The notes below the pieces were generated by a model that worked only from the letters and a program-made list of their open reading frames with translations, was not told the DNA's origin and did not search any database. Of a stretch of DNA of 64,000 nucleotides, positions 8,237 to 16,312 are shown one piece after another. The stretch is from CAYQJS01 sp964417895 (GTDB lineage: Bacteria; Chloroflexota; UBA6077; SHYK01), in NCBI GenBank assembly GCA_964417895.1, contig CAYQJS010000025.1, positions 8,491 through 72,490 on the forward strand, written 5' to 3'. The position numbers were made by a program, and so were the translations under genes. The stretch's first letter is position 1; the number at the start of each line of letters is the position of its first letter.

Positions 8237-9013
8237 ATGGTGCCCCCGATCTCCTGGTGCGCCGTGACCGACGACCAGCATGCCCCCCAAACCAGCAGCG
8301 ATACGCCCACGGGCGCCGGCACACCCGCGACGCTCGTGGTCTGGGCGATCACGGCTATCAACGTCGTCGTGTGGCTCGCGATGGAGGCCTACGGCGGATC
8401 GGCCAGCGGGCGGACGCTCATAGCGTTCGGCGCCAAAGTCAATCCGCTGATCGCCGATGGCGAGTACTGGCGCCTCGTAGCTCCCATCTTTCTGCACATC
8501 GGACTCATGCACCTGGTCTTCAACTCCATCGCGCTGCTCACCTTCGGTCGTCTCGCCGAGATCATCTTTGGCCACACACGTTTTCTGGCCATCTACCTCG
8601 TGAGTGGCGTGGCGGGGACCGTGCTGAGCTATCTGCTGTCGCGAGGCGTTAGCGCTGGCGCGAGCGGAGCTATCTTCGGCCTCGGTGGGGCTCTGGCCGT
8701 GTTCTTCGCCGTGAATAGAGGCGCCGGCCCGGCCGGCCTTCGGGGCCAGCTTGGCTCAATGGTCGTGCTCCTGGCCATCAACGGCGGATACGGGCTCGTC
8801 CAACCCGCGGTGGACAACTGGGGCCACGCCGGAGGGCTGATCGGCGGCCTGGCCCTCGCCGCCTGGCTCGCCCCGCGAGTAGCGCCCGTCGTCAACCCCG
8901 ACGGTCTCCGTATCGGCTGGCGCCTGCGGAGTGCGTCCGCCGCCGCATGGGCCATTGTTCCCGTCGTGCTCGGGATTCTTGCAGTGGCAGTGGCTCGCTT
9001 CCCGGGCCGGTAG
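8237..9013 (+). CDS. Rhomboid family intramembrane serine protease
   Basis: This is a polytopic membrane protein of 258 aa with about six hydrophobic segments. The rhomboid catalytic Ser is in GASGAIFGLGG (Ser about residue 145) and the catalytic His in NWGHAGGLIGG (about residue 197). The family motif HLVFNSIAL follows the first loop (residues 93-101). It would cleave transmembrane substrates within the bilayer; the substrate is unknown. ATG 8237 is used; a GTG at 8264 is an in-frame alternative. The gene appears to be monocistronic and is followed by a GC-rich repeat. Confidence 0.9.
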   Translation: MVPPISWCAVTDDQHAPQTSSDTPTGAGTPATLVVWAITAINVVVWLAMEAYGGSASGRTLIAFGAKVNPLIADGEYWRLVAPIFLHIGLMHLVFNSIALLTFGRLAEIIFGHTRFLAIYLVSGVAGTVLSYLLSRGVSAGASGAIFGLGGALAVFFAVNRGAGPAGLRGQLGSMVVLLAINGGYGLVQPAVDNWGHAGGLIGGLALAAWLAPRVAPVVNPDGLRIGWRLRSASAAAWAIVPVVLGILAVAVARFPGR

Positions 9014-9018
9014 TGGGT

Positions 9019-9135
9019 CACTTCACATGAACGTGGACGCTACCCCCCTCCCTAACCCTCCCCCGCAAGGGGGGAGGGAACCAGTTTTCCTCCCCCTTCC
9101 CCCATGAGGGGGAGGGCTGGGGGAGGGGGTGAGCG
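9019..9135. repeat. GC-rich palindromic repeat element, copy A
   Basis: Palindromic C/G runs (CCCTCCCCCGCAAGGGGGGAGGG core at about 9056-9078, then a second hairpin to 9130) fill the gap between the rhomboid and fpg genes. The first 70 bases, beginning with a TTCACATGAACGTGG flank, are closely repeated at 10924-10995, so the mobile or duplicated unit is longer than the hairpin itself. Confidence 0.8.
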
Positions 9136-9179
9136 TCGCGCGGCCCGGTACAATCGCGTGAGCGTCCAGGAGGCCTGGC

Positions 9180-10031
9180 ATGCCGGAGCTCCCCGAGATC
9201 GAAGCCCTCCGCGAGCTCCTGGCCGATCGCTTCGTGGGGCACCGGCCATCCGCGGTAAGCGTCCACCAGTTCGCGCTCGTCAAGACGGTCGATCCCCCGC
9301 TCGATGCGATCGTGGGCAAGCCACTCGCGGACGCACGGCGACGCGGGAAGCACCTGCTCCTCGATTTCGAAGCGGATCTGACTCTCGCGATCCACCTGGG
9401 CATCGGCGGCCGCATCGTCATCGCCGACGGCTCGCGGAAGCCGCCGCGCTCCGTCTCGCTCGCCATCGCCATGGACGACGCAAGCGCGCTGCGCGTTGTA
9501 GAGCTGGGCAGCAAGAAGCGGTCGTCGGTGCACCTGCTGAGACGCGGCGACGTCGAAGGCCACCTGGCGCATCTCGGCGTCGATGCTCTGTCGCCCGAGC
9601 TGACCGTCGATCGGCTCGGCGCGCTGCTCTCCGCCGAGCGTGCGCAGCTGAAGCGCTTCCTCGATGACCAGCGCCGCGTCGCCGGCATCGGCAACGCCTA
9701 CTCTGACGAGATCCTGTGGGAGGCGAGGCTCCCGCCGCTGCGCCTCACGACGACTCTGGAAGAGGCTGAGGTGCAGCGGCTGTACACCGCCATCGCCACG
9801 GTACTGGGGGATGCCATCGCCCGGGCTCGGGAGGACAACTACCTGCTCGTGGCTAGGGGCGATGAGCGGGGCACTTTTCAGGTGCACCGCAAGGGCGGGC
9901 AGCCCTGTCCCCGGTGCGGCGAGCGTATCGCATCGATTCACTTCGCTGAGAATTCGCTGCAGTACTGCCCAGGGTGCCAGGTTGAGGGCCGCCAGTACGC
10001 GGACCGGCGCCTGTCGCGTCTGCTTCGCTAG
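9180..10031 (+). CDS. Formamidopyrimidine-DNA glycosylase family protein (Fpg/Nei)
   Basis: This base-excision repair enzyme begins MPELPEIEAL. After Met removal, Pro1 is the Schiff-base nucleophile and Glu2 the catalytic acid. RRRGKHLLL near residues 53-61 supplies the conserved lysine. GIGNAYSDEILWEARL near residue 165 is the H2TH motif. A C-terminal zinc finger with four Cys (CPRCGERI...YCPGC) binds DNA. The length (283 aa) is typical. An AGGAGG site (9168-9173) precedes ATG 9180. Whether it prefers 8-oxoG or oxidised pyrimidines cannot be decided here. Confidence 0.92.
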   Translation: MPELPEIEALRELLADRFVGHRPSAVSVHQFALVKTVDPPLDAIVGKPLADARRRGKHLLLDFEADLTLAIHLGIGGRIVIADGSRKPPRSVSLAIAMDDASALRVVELGSKKRSSVHLLRRGDVEGHLAHLGVDALSPELTVDRLGALLSAERAQLKRFLDDQRRVAGIGNAYSDEILWEARLPPLRLTTTLEEAEVQRLYTAIATVLGDAIARAREDNYLLVARGDERGTFQVHRKGGQPCPRCGERIASIHFAENSLQYCPGCQVEGRQYADRRLSRLLR

Positions 10032-10113
10032 CGATGGTGGTTGCCGTCGCCCGTCCGTAGTGGGTAGAGTGCCATTCTTGGTTAGAGGCCCGAACCGCGC
10101 GCCGGAGGAGCTC

Positions 10114-10845
10114 ATGGAGCTGAACGAGATCGTCGAACGCCTGGTCCTCGGCTGTCGCATTCTCGCCGAGCAGGACATCATCGACGCGTACGGCCATCTG
10201 TCGGCGCGCGCTCCCGATCGAGATGGCTGCTTCGTCATCAGCCGGGGCATGAGCCCCGCGCTGGTGACGGCGGACGACTTCGTGGTCATGGACTTCCAGG
10301 GTAACGTCGTCGCTGGAGATGGCTTCCCCAACACCGAGTGGCCGATCCATGCGTGCGTCTATCGGGCGCGGCCCGACGTGGGCAGCGTGCTCCACTCCCA
10401 CTCGATGTGGTCGCGCGTATGGGGCCTCTCGCCCGTTAAGCTCCGCGGGGTGCTGATGGGCCAGGCGGCGGACTGGAACGCGGGCCTGCCCATTTACCGC
10501 GACGCGGGGCTCATCCGCAACCTGGAGCGGGGCGACCGGGTGGCCGAGACGTTGGGGAACGGGTCCGCCATGCTACTCCGCGGCCACGGCGACGTTGTCG
10601 TGGACGGCGATGTGGCGCGGACCGTCATGCGCTCCATTACGCTGAAGCAGAATGCCGAGGTGCTCCACGCGGTGCTGGCCCACGGCCAGCCGGACTACTG
10701 GACCCCGGAGGAGGCGCAGGGCTGGAAAGAGCCCATGGGCGGGGCCCTCGGGGGAGCGGCGGGCGCGGCTCTGGCGAACCGCGCGTTGGAGTACTACGAA
10801 GCGCGCGTCAACGGCCGGCTGCGCCGTCTCCTGCAGCCCGACTGA
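10114..10845 (+). CDS. Class II aldolase/adducin family protein
   Basis: This 243-aa protein belongs to the fuculose-phosphate aldolase/RulD-type family. The Zn-binding His pair is in VLHSHSMWSRVW (about residues 91-96), a further His is in LLRGHGDVVV (about 156), and the N-terminal YGHLSAR binds substrate. Such enzymes split or epimerise short sugar phosphates or decarboxylate related acids; the substrate is not evident. Start ATG 10114 has a strong site (GGAGGAG, 10103-10109) and removes a long unconvincing upstream extension that overlaps fpg. The gene stands alone between two repeat-rich gaps. Confidence 0.85.
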   Translation: MELNEIVERLVLGCRILAEQDIIDAYGHLSARAPDRDGCFVISRGMSPALVTADDFVVMDFQGNVVAGDGFPNTEWPIHACVYRARPDVGSVLHSHSMWSRVWGLSPVKLRGVLMGQAADWNAGLPIYRDAGLIRNLERGDRVAETLGNGSAMLLRGHGDVVVDGDVARTVMRSITLKQNAEVLHAVLAHGQPDYWTPEEAQGWKEPMGGALGGAAGAALANRALEYYEARVNGRLRRLLQPD

Positions 10846-11362
10846 GCAGACCCACAGCCGCCGCAACAGCGAGCTCGACGTCCGAGCGGGTGCTTCGTCG
10901 CCGGAGACGCGATGACTAGTGGGGTTCACTTCGCATGAACGTGGGCGTTACCCCCCTCCCCAACCCTCCCCCGCAAGGGGGGAGGGGACCAGTTCTTTCC
11001 CCCGCCCCTCGACGGCGGAGGGGACCAGCTCTTTCCCCCTCCCCCTCGACGGGGGAGGGTTGGGGTGGGGGTGACCGTGACCCCGACATTCATAGCAACT
11101 GGCCGACTACCGGTAGGGGTCAGGCACGCCTGACCCGCGTACTTGTGACGCGAGGGGGGCGACGCATGCCTCGCCCTCCTACGAGACATCACATCTCCGG
11201 CGGCGAGCGGTAGACGAATCGTTCCGTCTTGACGAACCGTTTACATACCGTAGGAAAACCGTAAACGGTTGCCCAGGTACGCTTGAAATGTCCGGCGGGT
11301 CGCCCCGATCCCCCGATTCAGCACGGACGGGGCGCGCAGCACGGAGAAGGAAGGTAAAAGCG
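10846..11362. repeat. Gene-free gap with GC-rich repeat element, copy B
   Basis: This 517-bp gap has no convincing gene. Bases 10924-11075 hold the repeat shared with 9019-9090, followed by two further C-run/G-run hairpins joined by the phrase ACCAGCTCTTTCCCCC. Beyond it, 11100-11360 shows no repeat or RNA structure I can support. The last 20 bases contain a modest ribosome site for the dioxygenase gene. Confidence 0.7.
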
Positions 11363-12064
11363 ATGCTGTCCCATCCCCACGTCGATCTGAGCGACAGACG
11401 CGGAGCCTCTGGGGTATTGGCTCTGCCGGCACTCCCGCCCTCATCAGAGGTGAGTCGCCGCGCGTTCCTCCGTGCCTGCCTGGCGCTGCCGGCCCCGTTT
11501 CTCTTGCTCGCGTGCGGGGGACGCATCGCCGCGGGCGCTGCTCCCGGGCAGACTTCGTCGCGGCAAGAGCTGCCATTGACGCCCATGTGCGACGACGATC
11601 CCCAGGCAACACAGTCCCAGACCGAGGGCCCCTTTTTCACGCGCAGCACGCCCGAGCGCCGCTCGCTGCTCGAGCCGGGCATCGCCGGAACGCGCATGGT
11701 GCTCGCCGGGTACGTGCTGTCCCGGCAATGCGAGCCCATCCCGGGCGCGCTGCTGGACTTCTGGCAGGCGGACGACGGCGGTGCGTACGACAACGTCGGC
11801 TACCGGCTGCGCGGCCACCAGTTCGCCGACGAGGCGGGCCGCTACGAGCTGGAGACGGTCGTCCCCGGCCTGTACCCGGGACGCACGCGGCACTTCCACG
11901 TGAAAGTGCAGGCGCCGAACGGCCCCGTGCTCACCACGCAGCTCTACTTCCCCGATGAGCCGCGCAACCGCACCGACGGTATCTTCCATCCCGCGCTGGT
12001 GTTGGCCATCCAGGACGGCGATCAAGGGAAGCTGGGGGCCTTCAACTTCGTCGTCAGTGGATAG
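11363..12064 (+). CDS. Tat-exported intradiol ring-cleavage dioxygenase
   Basis: This 233-aa protein resembles protocatechuate/catechol 1,2-dioxygenases. The export signal has a twin-arginine SRRAFLRACLALPAP followed by LLLACGG (about residues 32-52), so it may be a Tat-secreted lipoprotein. The catalytic core includes TEGPFF, FWQADDGGAYDNVGYRLRG, GLYPGRTRHFHVKV and TTQLYFPDEP. It thus contains the Tyr and His residues used to bind non-haem Fe(III). It would cleave an aromatic diol between the hydroxyls outside the cytoplasm. Start ATG 11363 follows GGAAGG. Extracytoplasmic homologues are known in actinobacteria and Chloroflexota; the natural substrate is unknown. Confidence 0.85.
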   Translation: MLSHPHVDLSDRRGASGVLALPALPPSSEVSRRAFLRACLALPAPFLLLACGGRIAAGAAPGQTSSRQELPLTPMCDDDPQATQSQTEGPFFTRSTPERRSLLEPGIAGTRMVLAGYVLSRQCEPIPGALLDFWQADDGGAYDNVGYRLRGHQFADEAGRYELETVVPGLYPGRTRHFHVKVQAPNGPVLTTQLYFPDEPRNRTDGIFHPALVLAIQDGDQGKLGAFNFVVSG

Positions 12065-12085
12065 TGGGCGGCCTCGGCCACTCAA

Positions 12086-12150
12086 GATCGTCAGCCTGAG
12101 CGAAGCCAGGGTCTCCCGGGAGATGCTTCGCCCGCGGATCAGCATGACAA
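12086..12150. repeat. Dispersed repeat (TCTCCCGGGAGATGCTTCG core)
   Basis: The sequence GTCTCCCGGGAGATGCTTCGCCC followed by CAGCATGACA is nearly repeated at 25935-25972. A diverged relative at 22282-22408 has the same CTTCGC...AGGATGACAG ending. It contains a short perfect palindrome (TCTCCCGGGAGA). It lies between the dioxygenase gene and tRNA-Ser. Confidence 0.6.
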
Positions 12151-12224
12151 TGTCATCCGTTCGCCGCGCGCCGGGAGGATGCATGGCGCTCAGAAAGACC
12201 GTTTCCGGCTGGTATACTGGCGGT

Positions 12225-12309
12225 GGAGGGATGGCCGAGCGGTTGAAGGCGGCTGTCTTGAAAACAGTTGGGCAGCAATGCCCCGGGGGTTCGAATCCCT
12301 CTCCCTCCG
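12225..12309 (+). tRNA. tRNA-Ser (anticodon TGA)
   Basis: This is a type II tRNA with acceptor GGAGGGA/TCCCTCC, D arm GGCCGAGCGGTTGAAGGC and an anticodon loop CTTGAAA (TGA). It has a long variable arm and T arm GGGGG-TTCGAAT-CCCTC. A TATACT box at 12213-12218 lies just upstream and may be its -10 element. CCA is not encoded. Confidence 0.93.
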
Positions 12310-12383
12310 CCCGGCGGGGCAGTCCCAGGTCCCAAGTCAGGAATGACCGACCTGAGGCTTGGGACTCTGGCTTAAGACTCGTT

Positions 12384-12472
12384 GGAGGAGTCGCATAGTG
12401 GTCTAGTGCGGCCGCCTGCTAAGCGGTTATCTGGGGAAACCTGGATCCAGGGTTCGAATCCCTGCTCCTCCG
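12384..12472 (+). tRNA. tRNA-Ser (anticodon GCT)
   Basis: This is a type II tRNA with acceptor GGAGGAG/CTCCTCC, anticodon loop CTGCTAA (GCT), a long variable arm and T arm CAGGG-TTCGAAT-CCCTG. It lies 74 bp after tRNA-Ser(TGA), and a terminator begins 5 bp after its end. The two Ser tRNAs probably form one unit. The spacer between them contains the GTCCCAGGTCCCAAGTC-type repeat also seen at 47.14-47.24 kb. Confidence 0.93.
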
Positions 12473-12477
12473 CTACC

Positions 12478-12535
12478 AAAAAGGCACCCGAGTCGGTCCT
12501 AACAAGATGGTCAGGACTGGCTCGGGTGCCTTTTT
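12478..12535 (+). terminator. Rho-independent terminator after the tRNA-Ser pair
   Basis: A 15-bp arm AAAAAGGCACCCGAG (12478-12492) pairs with CTCGGGTGCCTTTTT (12521-12535). An inner stem (GTCCT/AGGAC) lies within the loop. The run of T makes this the clearest intrinsic terminator in the window. Confidence 0.9.
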
Positions 12536-12648
12536 CGTTTGCTCGTCCGCGCCTCTCGGAAGTTGGGAGTTCTTGACTAGCCCCACGTGAGTTTATGAGA
12601 GCCGGCCTCCTCCACCATCGCTACAGGCGAAGAAAGGAGGCCATTCAG

Positions 12649-12738
12649 ATGGCGGCACATCCCAGCACCCAGCGCTTCTCCGAACCCCGTCGACAGCGAA
12701 CCCCCGAAGCCGGCCGGGCACGAACGGAGGTGATCTGA
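12649..12738 (+). CDS. 29-aa leader ORF translationally coupled to pspA
   Basis: A short ORF from ATG 12649 has an excellent ribosome site (AAAGGAGG, 12633-12640, 8-nt spacing). It encodes a basic 29-aa peptide (MAAHPSTQRFSEP start) and ends in TGA 12736-12738, overlapping the pspA ATG as TGATG. The pspA Shine-Dalgarno sits inside this ORF. The arrangement argues for a coupling or regulatory leader rather than a chance ORF. No known peptide family is recognised. Confidence 0.5.
   Translation: MAAHPSTQRFSEPRRQRTPEAGRARTEVI
12726..12735 (+). promoter_or_regulatory. Full-length Shine-Dalgarno for pspA
   Basis: GGAGGTGATC is a ten-base perfect complement to the usual 3' end of 16S rRNA. It lies two bases before the pspA ATG within the leader ORF. 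The very short spacing and full complementarity are unusual and could support re-initiation of ribosomes that finish the leader. Confidence 0.6.
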
Positions 12739-13496
12739 TGGGGATGCTCGGGCGTCTCTTCCTCTTTATCCGCGTGCGCGTGAGCACGCTGCTCGATCGC
12801 GCCGAGGATCCCCGCCAGACCCTCGACTACGCCCACGCTCAGCAGCAGGAGCTGCTGCGCCAGGTGAGGCAGGGCGTGATCGAGGTTGCGACCTCCAAGC
12901 GTTTGCTGGAGCATCAGGCGCACAGGCTCGGCGAGCAGGTTCCCCACTCCGAGAATCAGGCGGCCCGCGCACTCGCCGCGGGACGTGAGGATCTCGCCCG
13001 GATCGCGCTCCAACGCAAGCAGACGGCGATCGCGGAGCTGACTGAGCTCGAAGCCCGGCTGGCCGAAGTCTCCGAAGAGGAGCGAAAGCTCGGCCTCGCC
13101 GAGCAACAGCTCGCCGCGCGGATCGAAGAGTTTCGCGTTCGACGTGCAACTCTCGGTGCCCGCTATGCGGCCGCCGAGGCTCAGACCCGAATCATGGAGT
13201 CCCTGACCGGGGTGTCCCGCGAATTCGCGCAGCTTGGAGCGGCCATTGGCCGCGCCGAGGAGCGCATCGAACGGATGCAGGCGCGGGCGACCGCGATCGA
13301 CGCTCTGATCGACACCGGCTCGCTCGTCGCCCCGGGATCGGCGCTCGACCCCGTGGAGAGTGAGCTTCGCAAGCTCTCGGCCAACCAGGCCGTCGAGCAC
13401 GAGCTGGCCGCACTGCGCGAGCGAGTCGCAGCCGAACCACCCGCGCTCCCGCCGGGAGACCGGGCCGCCCTTCCCGCCGCGGGCCAGGGCCGGTAG
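12738..13496 (+). CDS. pspA: PspA/IM30 family membrane-remodelling protein
   Basis: The 252-aa product is almost wholly helical. It begins LGRLFLFIRVRVSTLLDRAEDP and then PRQTLDYAHAQQQELLRQVR, the recognisable N-terminal pattern of PspA/Vipp1/IM30. Long coiled-coil heptads run from residues 25 to 205. A Pro/Ala-rich tail follows (about 225-252). These ESCRT-III-like proteins form rings or rods on the inner membrane and repair or stabilise it under envelope stress. The gene opens a tight plus-strand cluster (12-bp gap to the next gene). The canonical PspF/PspBC partners are absent, so the neighbours are the natural candidates for sensing. Confidence 0.88.
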   Translation: MGMLGRLFLFIRVRVSTLLDRAEDPRQTLDYAHAQQQELLRQVRQGVIEVATSKRLLEHQAHRLGEQVPHSENQAARALAAGREDLARIALQRKQTAIAELTELEARLAEVSEEERKLGLAEQQLAARIEEFRVRRATLGARYAAAEAQTRIMESLTGVSREFAQLGAAIGRAEERIERMQARATAIDALIDTGSLVAPGSALDPVESELRKLSANQAVEHELAALRERVAAEPPALPPGDRAALPAAGQGR

Positions 13497-13508
13497 GGGA
13501 GGACGAGC

Positions 13509-14363
13509 GTGCGACTTTCAGGAACGACTGACGTCGGGCTCACCTACCCGATCCTGCAGCGCGAGGTCCAGAAGCGGGCAGTCCGTTCCATGCTGAGCGA
13601 AGGGCCCGGCGGTCCCCTGGTGTTCCTTTGGGCGCTCGGGACCGCCGCGTTCCTCGTCCCACTGGGCCTTCCCCTCCTGATCTTGCCGCTCAGCGTCACC
13701 GCGGTCGCTATCGGCTGGGGGATGCTCGTCGAGTACGCCCGAGACCATGCGGTGCGCGCTCGACTGGTCCGATCGGTCATCCAGGAGCGGTGCCGTCCCC
13801 CAGACGTCCCGGATCCCGCGCTCCATTGGCGGCTGAATAAGGGGCAGCACCTGTTCATCGAGATCACGCTCAAGGTCATGGAGGGAAGTGGGGCCGACCG
13901 CGATCCCAGCCGAGACCGCCTCATTGCTCAGGCCGGCGAGATGCTCGCCATGCTGTACGAGTCGGCCCGGCAGGCCAAGGAGTTCGACCGCGTTCTCGAG
14001 ATCGTGGGCGAGTCGCAGGCGGTGCTCGTAACGGGCGCTCAGCGGTCCCTCGTCCGCCAGCTCCCAGGCCTGCTGGGAACGAATGCCGCCGCCCTGCGCC
14101 AGGAGGCGGAGCACGCTTCCGATCTCACCGTGGAGGTCGTCGAGCAGCTGCAAACCCTCCTCCTGCAACTGACACAGCTCGGCGTCCAGGCCATCGACCT
14201 GGTGCGCGGAGCCGAGTTCTCCCGAGAGGCCCGCGAGGCGCTCGAGCGGATGCAAGCGGAAGTGAGCACGCGACAAGCGGTGGCAGACCAGGTCATCGCG
14301 GACCTCGCGGGGCCTGACGAAACAACCTGGATTCGATCCACACCAATCGAGAAAGGACGCTAA
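13509..14363 (+). CDS. Membrane protein with two N-terminal helices and a helical cytoplasmic domain
   Basis: A GTG start at 13509 is set by GGGAGGA. The 284-aa protein has two hydrophobic segments at about residues 36-72 (VFLWALGTAAFLVPLGLPLL, then ILPLSVTAVAIGWGMLVEYA). A long charged alpha-helical region follows to the C-terminus (for example VVEQLQTLLLQLTQLGVQAI). No catalytic motif is evident. The order, two helices and then a cytosolic coil, is shared with the protein at 17752-18915, although I see no clear sequence identity. The layout recalls XpaC/TelA-type partners; this is only an analogy. It lies between pspA and the SBP-VWA gene with a 2-bp gap to the latter. Confidence 0.7.
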   Translation: MRLSGTTDVGLTYPILQREVQKRAVRSMLSEGPGGPLVFLWALGTAAFLVPLGLPLLILPLSVTAVAIGWGMLVEYARDHAVRARLVRSVIQERCRPPDVPDPALHWRLNKGQHLFIEITLKVMEGSGADRDPSRDRLIAQAGEMLAMLYESARQAKEFDRVLEIVGESQAVLVTGAQRSLVRQLPGLLGTNAAALRQEAEHASDLTVEVVEQLQTLLLQLTQLGVQAIDLVRGAEFSREAREALERMQAEVSTRQAVADQVIADLAGPDETTWIRSTPIEKGR

Positions 14364-14365
14364 CC

Positions 14366-16123
14366 ATGCAGAAAACAGGAATCTGGCTCTTCGCAGCCAT
14401 CTTCGTCGTCATTGGCGCGATCGGAATCTCGATGCGCCAGGGGCCGAGTACCGTGCCGGGTGGCCTCGTCCCGCCAGTGGCGGACGGGGCGATCCACATC
14501 AGCATCGCGAACTCCAGCGCCAAAGAAATCTGGCTACATCAGGCCGTCGACGCTTTCAACTCCGCATCGCGCGGGGAGGGGCGTCTCCAGGCCGATGGGA
14601 AGCCCATCGTCGTCGAGGTCATCCCGGAAGTGATCGACGGCAGGAAGGCCGACTACCGCTCGGGCACGATGGTCACCGATACCCTGGAGGGCCGGATCAA
14701 TCCGACCGTCCTCTCTCCCGGGGATGAGACCTGGATCGCCAAGCTCAACAAGGAATGGCAGGCGCTCCGCGGCGCCCCCGCGACCACCGGCCAGGCGCCA
14801 GTCCTCGCCCGCACTCCCCTGGTCATCACGATGTGGCAGTCCCGTGCGCGGGCGCTCGGCTGCTGGCCCACCGTGCAGGAGGAGTGCACGTGGGAAACGA
14901 TCCGCACCCTGGCCAGTAACCCGAGCGGGTGGGCCATTCTCGGCCAGCCTGCCTGGCGCAAGTTCAAGTTCGGCTACGGGTACGTGGGCGAGTCGAACTC
15001 GGGCACTCTGAGCGCGGTGCTGATGTGCACGCTCGGGGTTGGGAAGACCGGCGGCCTCGCCCTTGAGGACGTGGATGCCTCGAATGGCTGTGGCCAGACC
15101 ATCTCGGCGTTCGAAAGCGCCAAGGTCCACAGCGGCACCAAGAGCGACTGGCTCCTCGGCCAGATGCTGAATGGCGGCCCCGAGTACCTCGACGCCGTCA
15201 TAACCAACGAGGCCGAGGTCATCGCGTTCAACCGGCAGAACGGGCCCAAGCTCCGGGAGCCACTCGTGTCGGTCTATCCGCACGATGGCACGATCCTGTT
15301 CGGGCATCCGTACGCGATCCTGGACGGCGTGCCCTGGGTCTCGCCGGAGCAGATCGCAGCGGCCCGAGTCTTCCGCGACTTTCTCCTCACCCGGGGGCAG
15401 CAAGAGGCCCTCGTCGGCCTCGGGCTGCGGCCTGGCGACCCAGCCGTGAGGATCGGCTCGCCCATCGAGCCAACCTACGGCGCTAACGCCGAGGCGACGC
15501 TCGTCGCCATCGGCCTCCCCGAACCGCTGGTGATCGACCGGGTGGTCGAGATCTGGCACCAGGTGAAGAAGCCAGCCGCCATCGCCGTCGTCTTCGACAA
15601 GTCGGGCAGCATGGCGGGCGGCAAGCTGAACGCGGCAATCATCGGCACCAAGGCGTTCATCGACCGCATGGACCGAGTCGATTGGCTCTACTGGGTGCCC
15701 TTCGACGAGAAGGTCTACCCGAGCACGCGGGGCCCCAAGGCCGAGATCGGCGAGCGGCTGATCCAGGACATCAGTGGCACGGCCGCTGGCGGAGGCACCG
15801 CCCTCTACGACGCGATCCTGGCGGCCAACGACACGCTGGAGGCCCTGCGCCGCGAGCAAGGAGACCGCTACCGCTACGGGATTGTGGTGCTCTCGGACGG
15901 TCGGGATACGTCGAGCCGCAGCAGCCTCGCCCAGATCGAGGCCCGCTTCCGATCGACAGAGCAGGACCCCACGGGCGTGCAGGTCCACACCATCGCCATC
16001 GGCAGCGACGCCGATACCGCGGTGCTGACGAAGATCGCCAACGCCGCCCACGGCAAGTTCTGGAAGGGGAACACCGAGAAGGAGATGGTCGCCACCTACC
16101 AGAGCATCGCGACCTACTACTAA
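14366..16123 (+). CDS. Membrane-anchored substrate-binding/VWA domain protein (arm 1)
   Basis: This 585-aa protein has an N-terminal anchor or signal (IWLFAAIFVVIGAIGISM, residues 6-23). A periplasmic-binding-protein-like region covers about residues 40-380 (includes HISIANSSAKEIWLHQAVDA and TPLVITMWQSRA). A C-terminal von Willebrand A domain covers about 400-580. The metal-binding MIDAS motif is intact: DKSGSM at 411-416, with a later Thr (GGGTALYDAI) and Asp (VLSDGRDTSS). It should sit outside the membrane, bind a ligand through the SBP part and a protein partner through the Mg-dependent VWA part. ATG 14366 has AAAGGA upstream. A second SBP-VWA is at 18917-20815. Confidence 0.88.
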   Translation: MQKTGIWLFAAIFVVIGAIGISMRQGPSTVPGGLVPPVADGAIHISIANSSAKEIWLHQAVDAFNSASRGEGRLQADGKPIVVEVIPEVIDGRKADYRSGTMVTDTLEGRINPTVLSPGDETWIAKLNKEWQALRGAPATTGQAPVLARTPLVITMWQSRARALGCWPTVQEECTWETIRTLASNPSGWAILGQPAWRKFKFGYGYVGESNSGTLSAVLMCTLGVGKTGGLALEDVDASNGCGQTISAFESAKVHSGTKSDWLLGQMLNGGPEYLDAVITNEAEVIAFNRQNGPKLREPLVSVYPHDGTILFGHPYAILDGVPWVSPEQIAAARVFRDFLLTRGQQEALVGLGLRPGDPAVRIGSPIEPTYGANAEATLVAIGLPEPLVIDRVVEIWHQVKKPAAIAVVFDKSGSMAGGKLNAAIIGTKAFIDRMDRVDWLYWVPFDEKVYPSTRGPKAEIGERLIQDISGTAAGGGTALYDAILAANDTLEALRREQGDRYRYGIVVLSDGRDTSSRSSLAQIEARFRSTEQDPTGVQVHTIAIGSDADTAVLTKIANAAHGKFWKGNTEKEMVATYQSIATYY

Positions 16124-16312
16124 CGCCGAGATGGTGCCGGGAGGTGATGCGTATTGAACCAGCACCGGCGACCCGAAGATCAAACGAAATCTCGACGGGA
16201 GCCTTAAGGAGCAGAAAGGATGCGTCCCATGGAGATTCAAAATGCCAGCAGAGCACCGCGCCGCGTGTACCTATGGCTTGCCGCCCAGGGGCGTGAAAGG
16301 AAGGACACTGAT

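Noticed and set aside
14534..16240. 568-codon ORF antisense to the SBP-VWA gene
   Set aside because: Antisense shadow of a strongly supported gene with intact VWA motifs.
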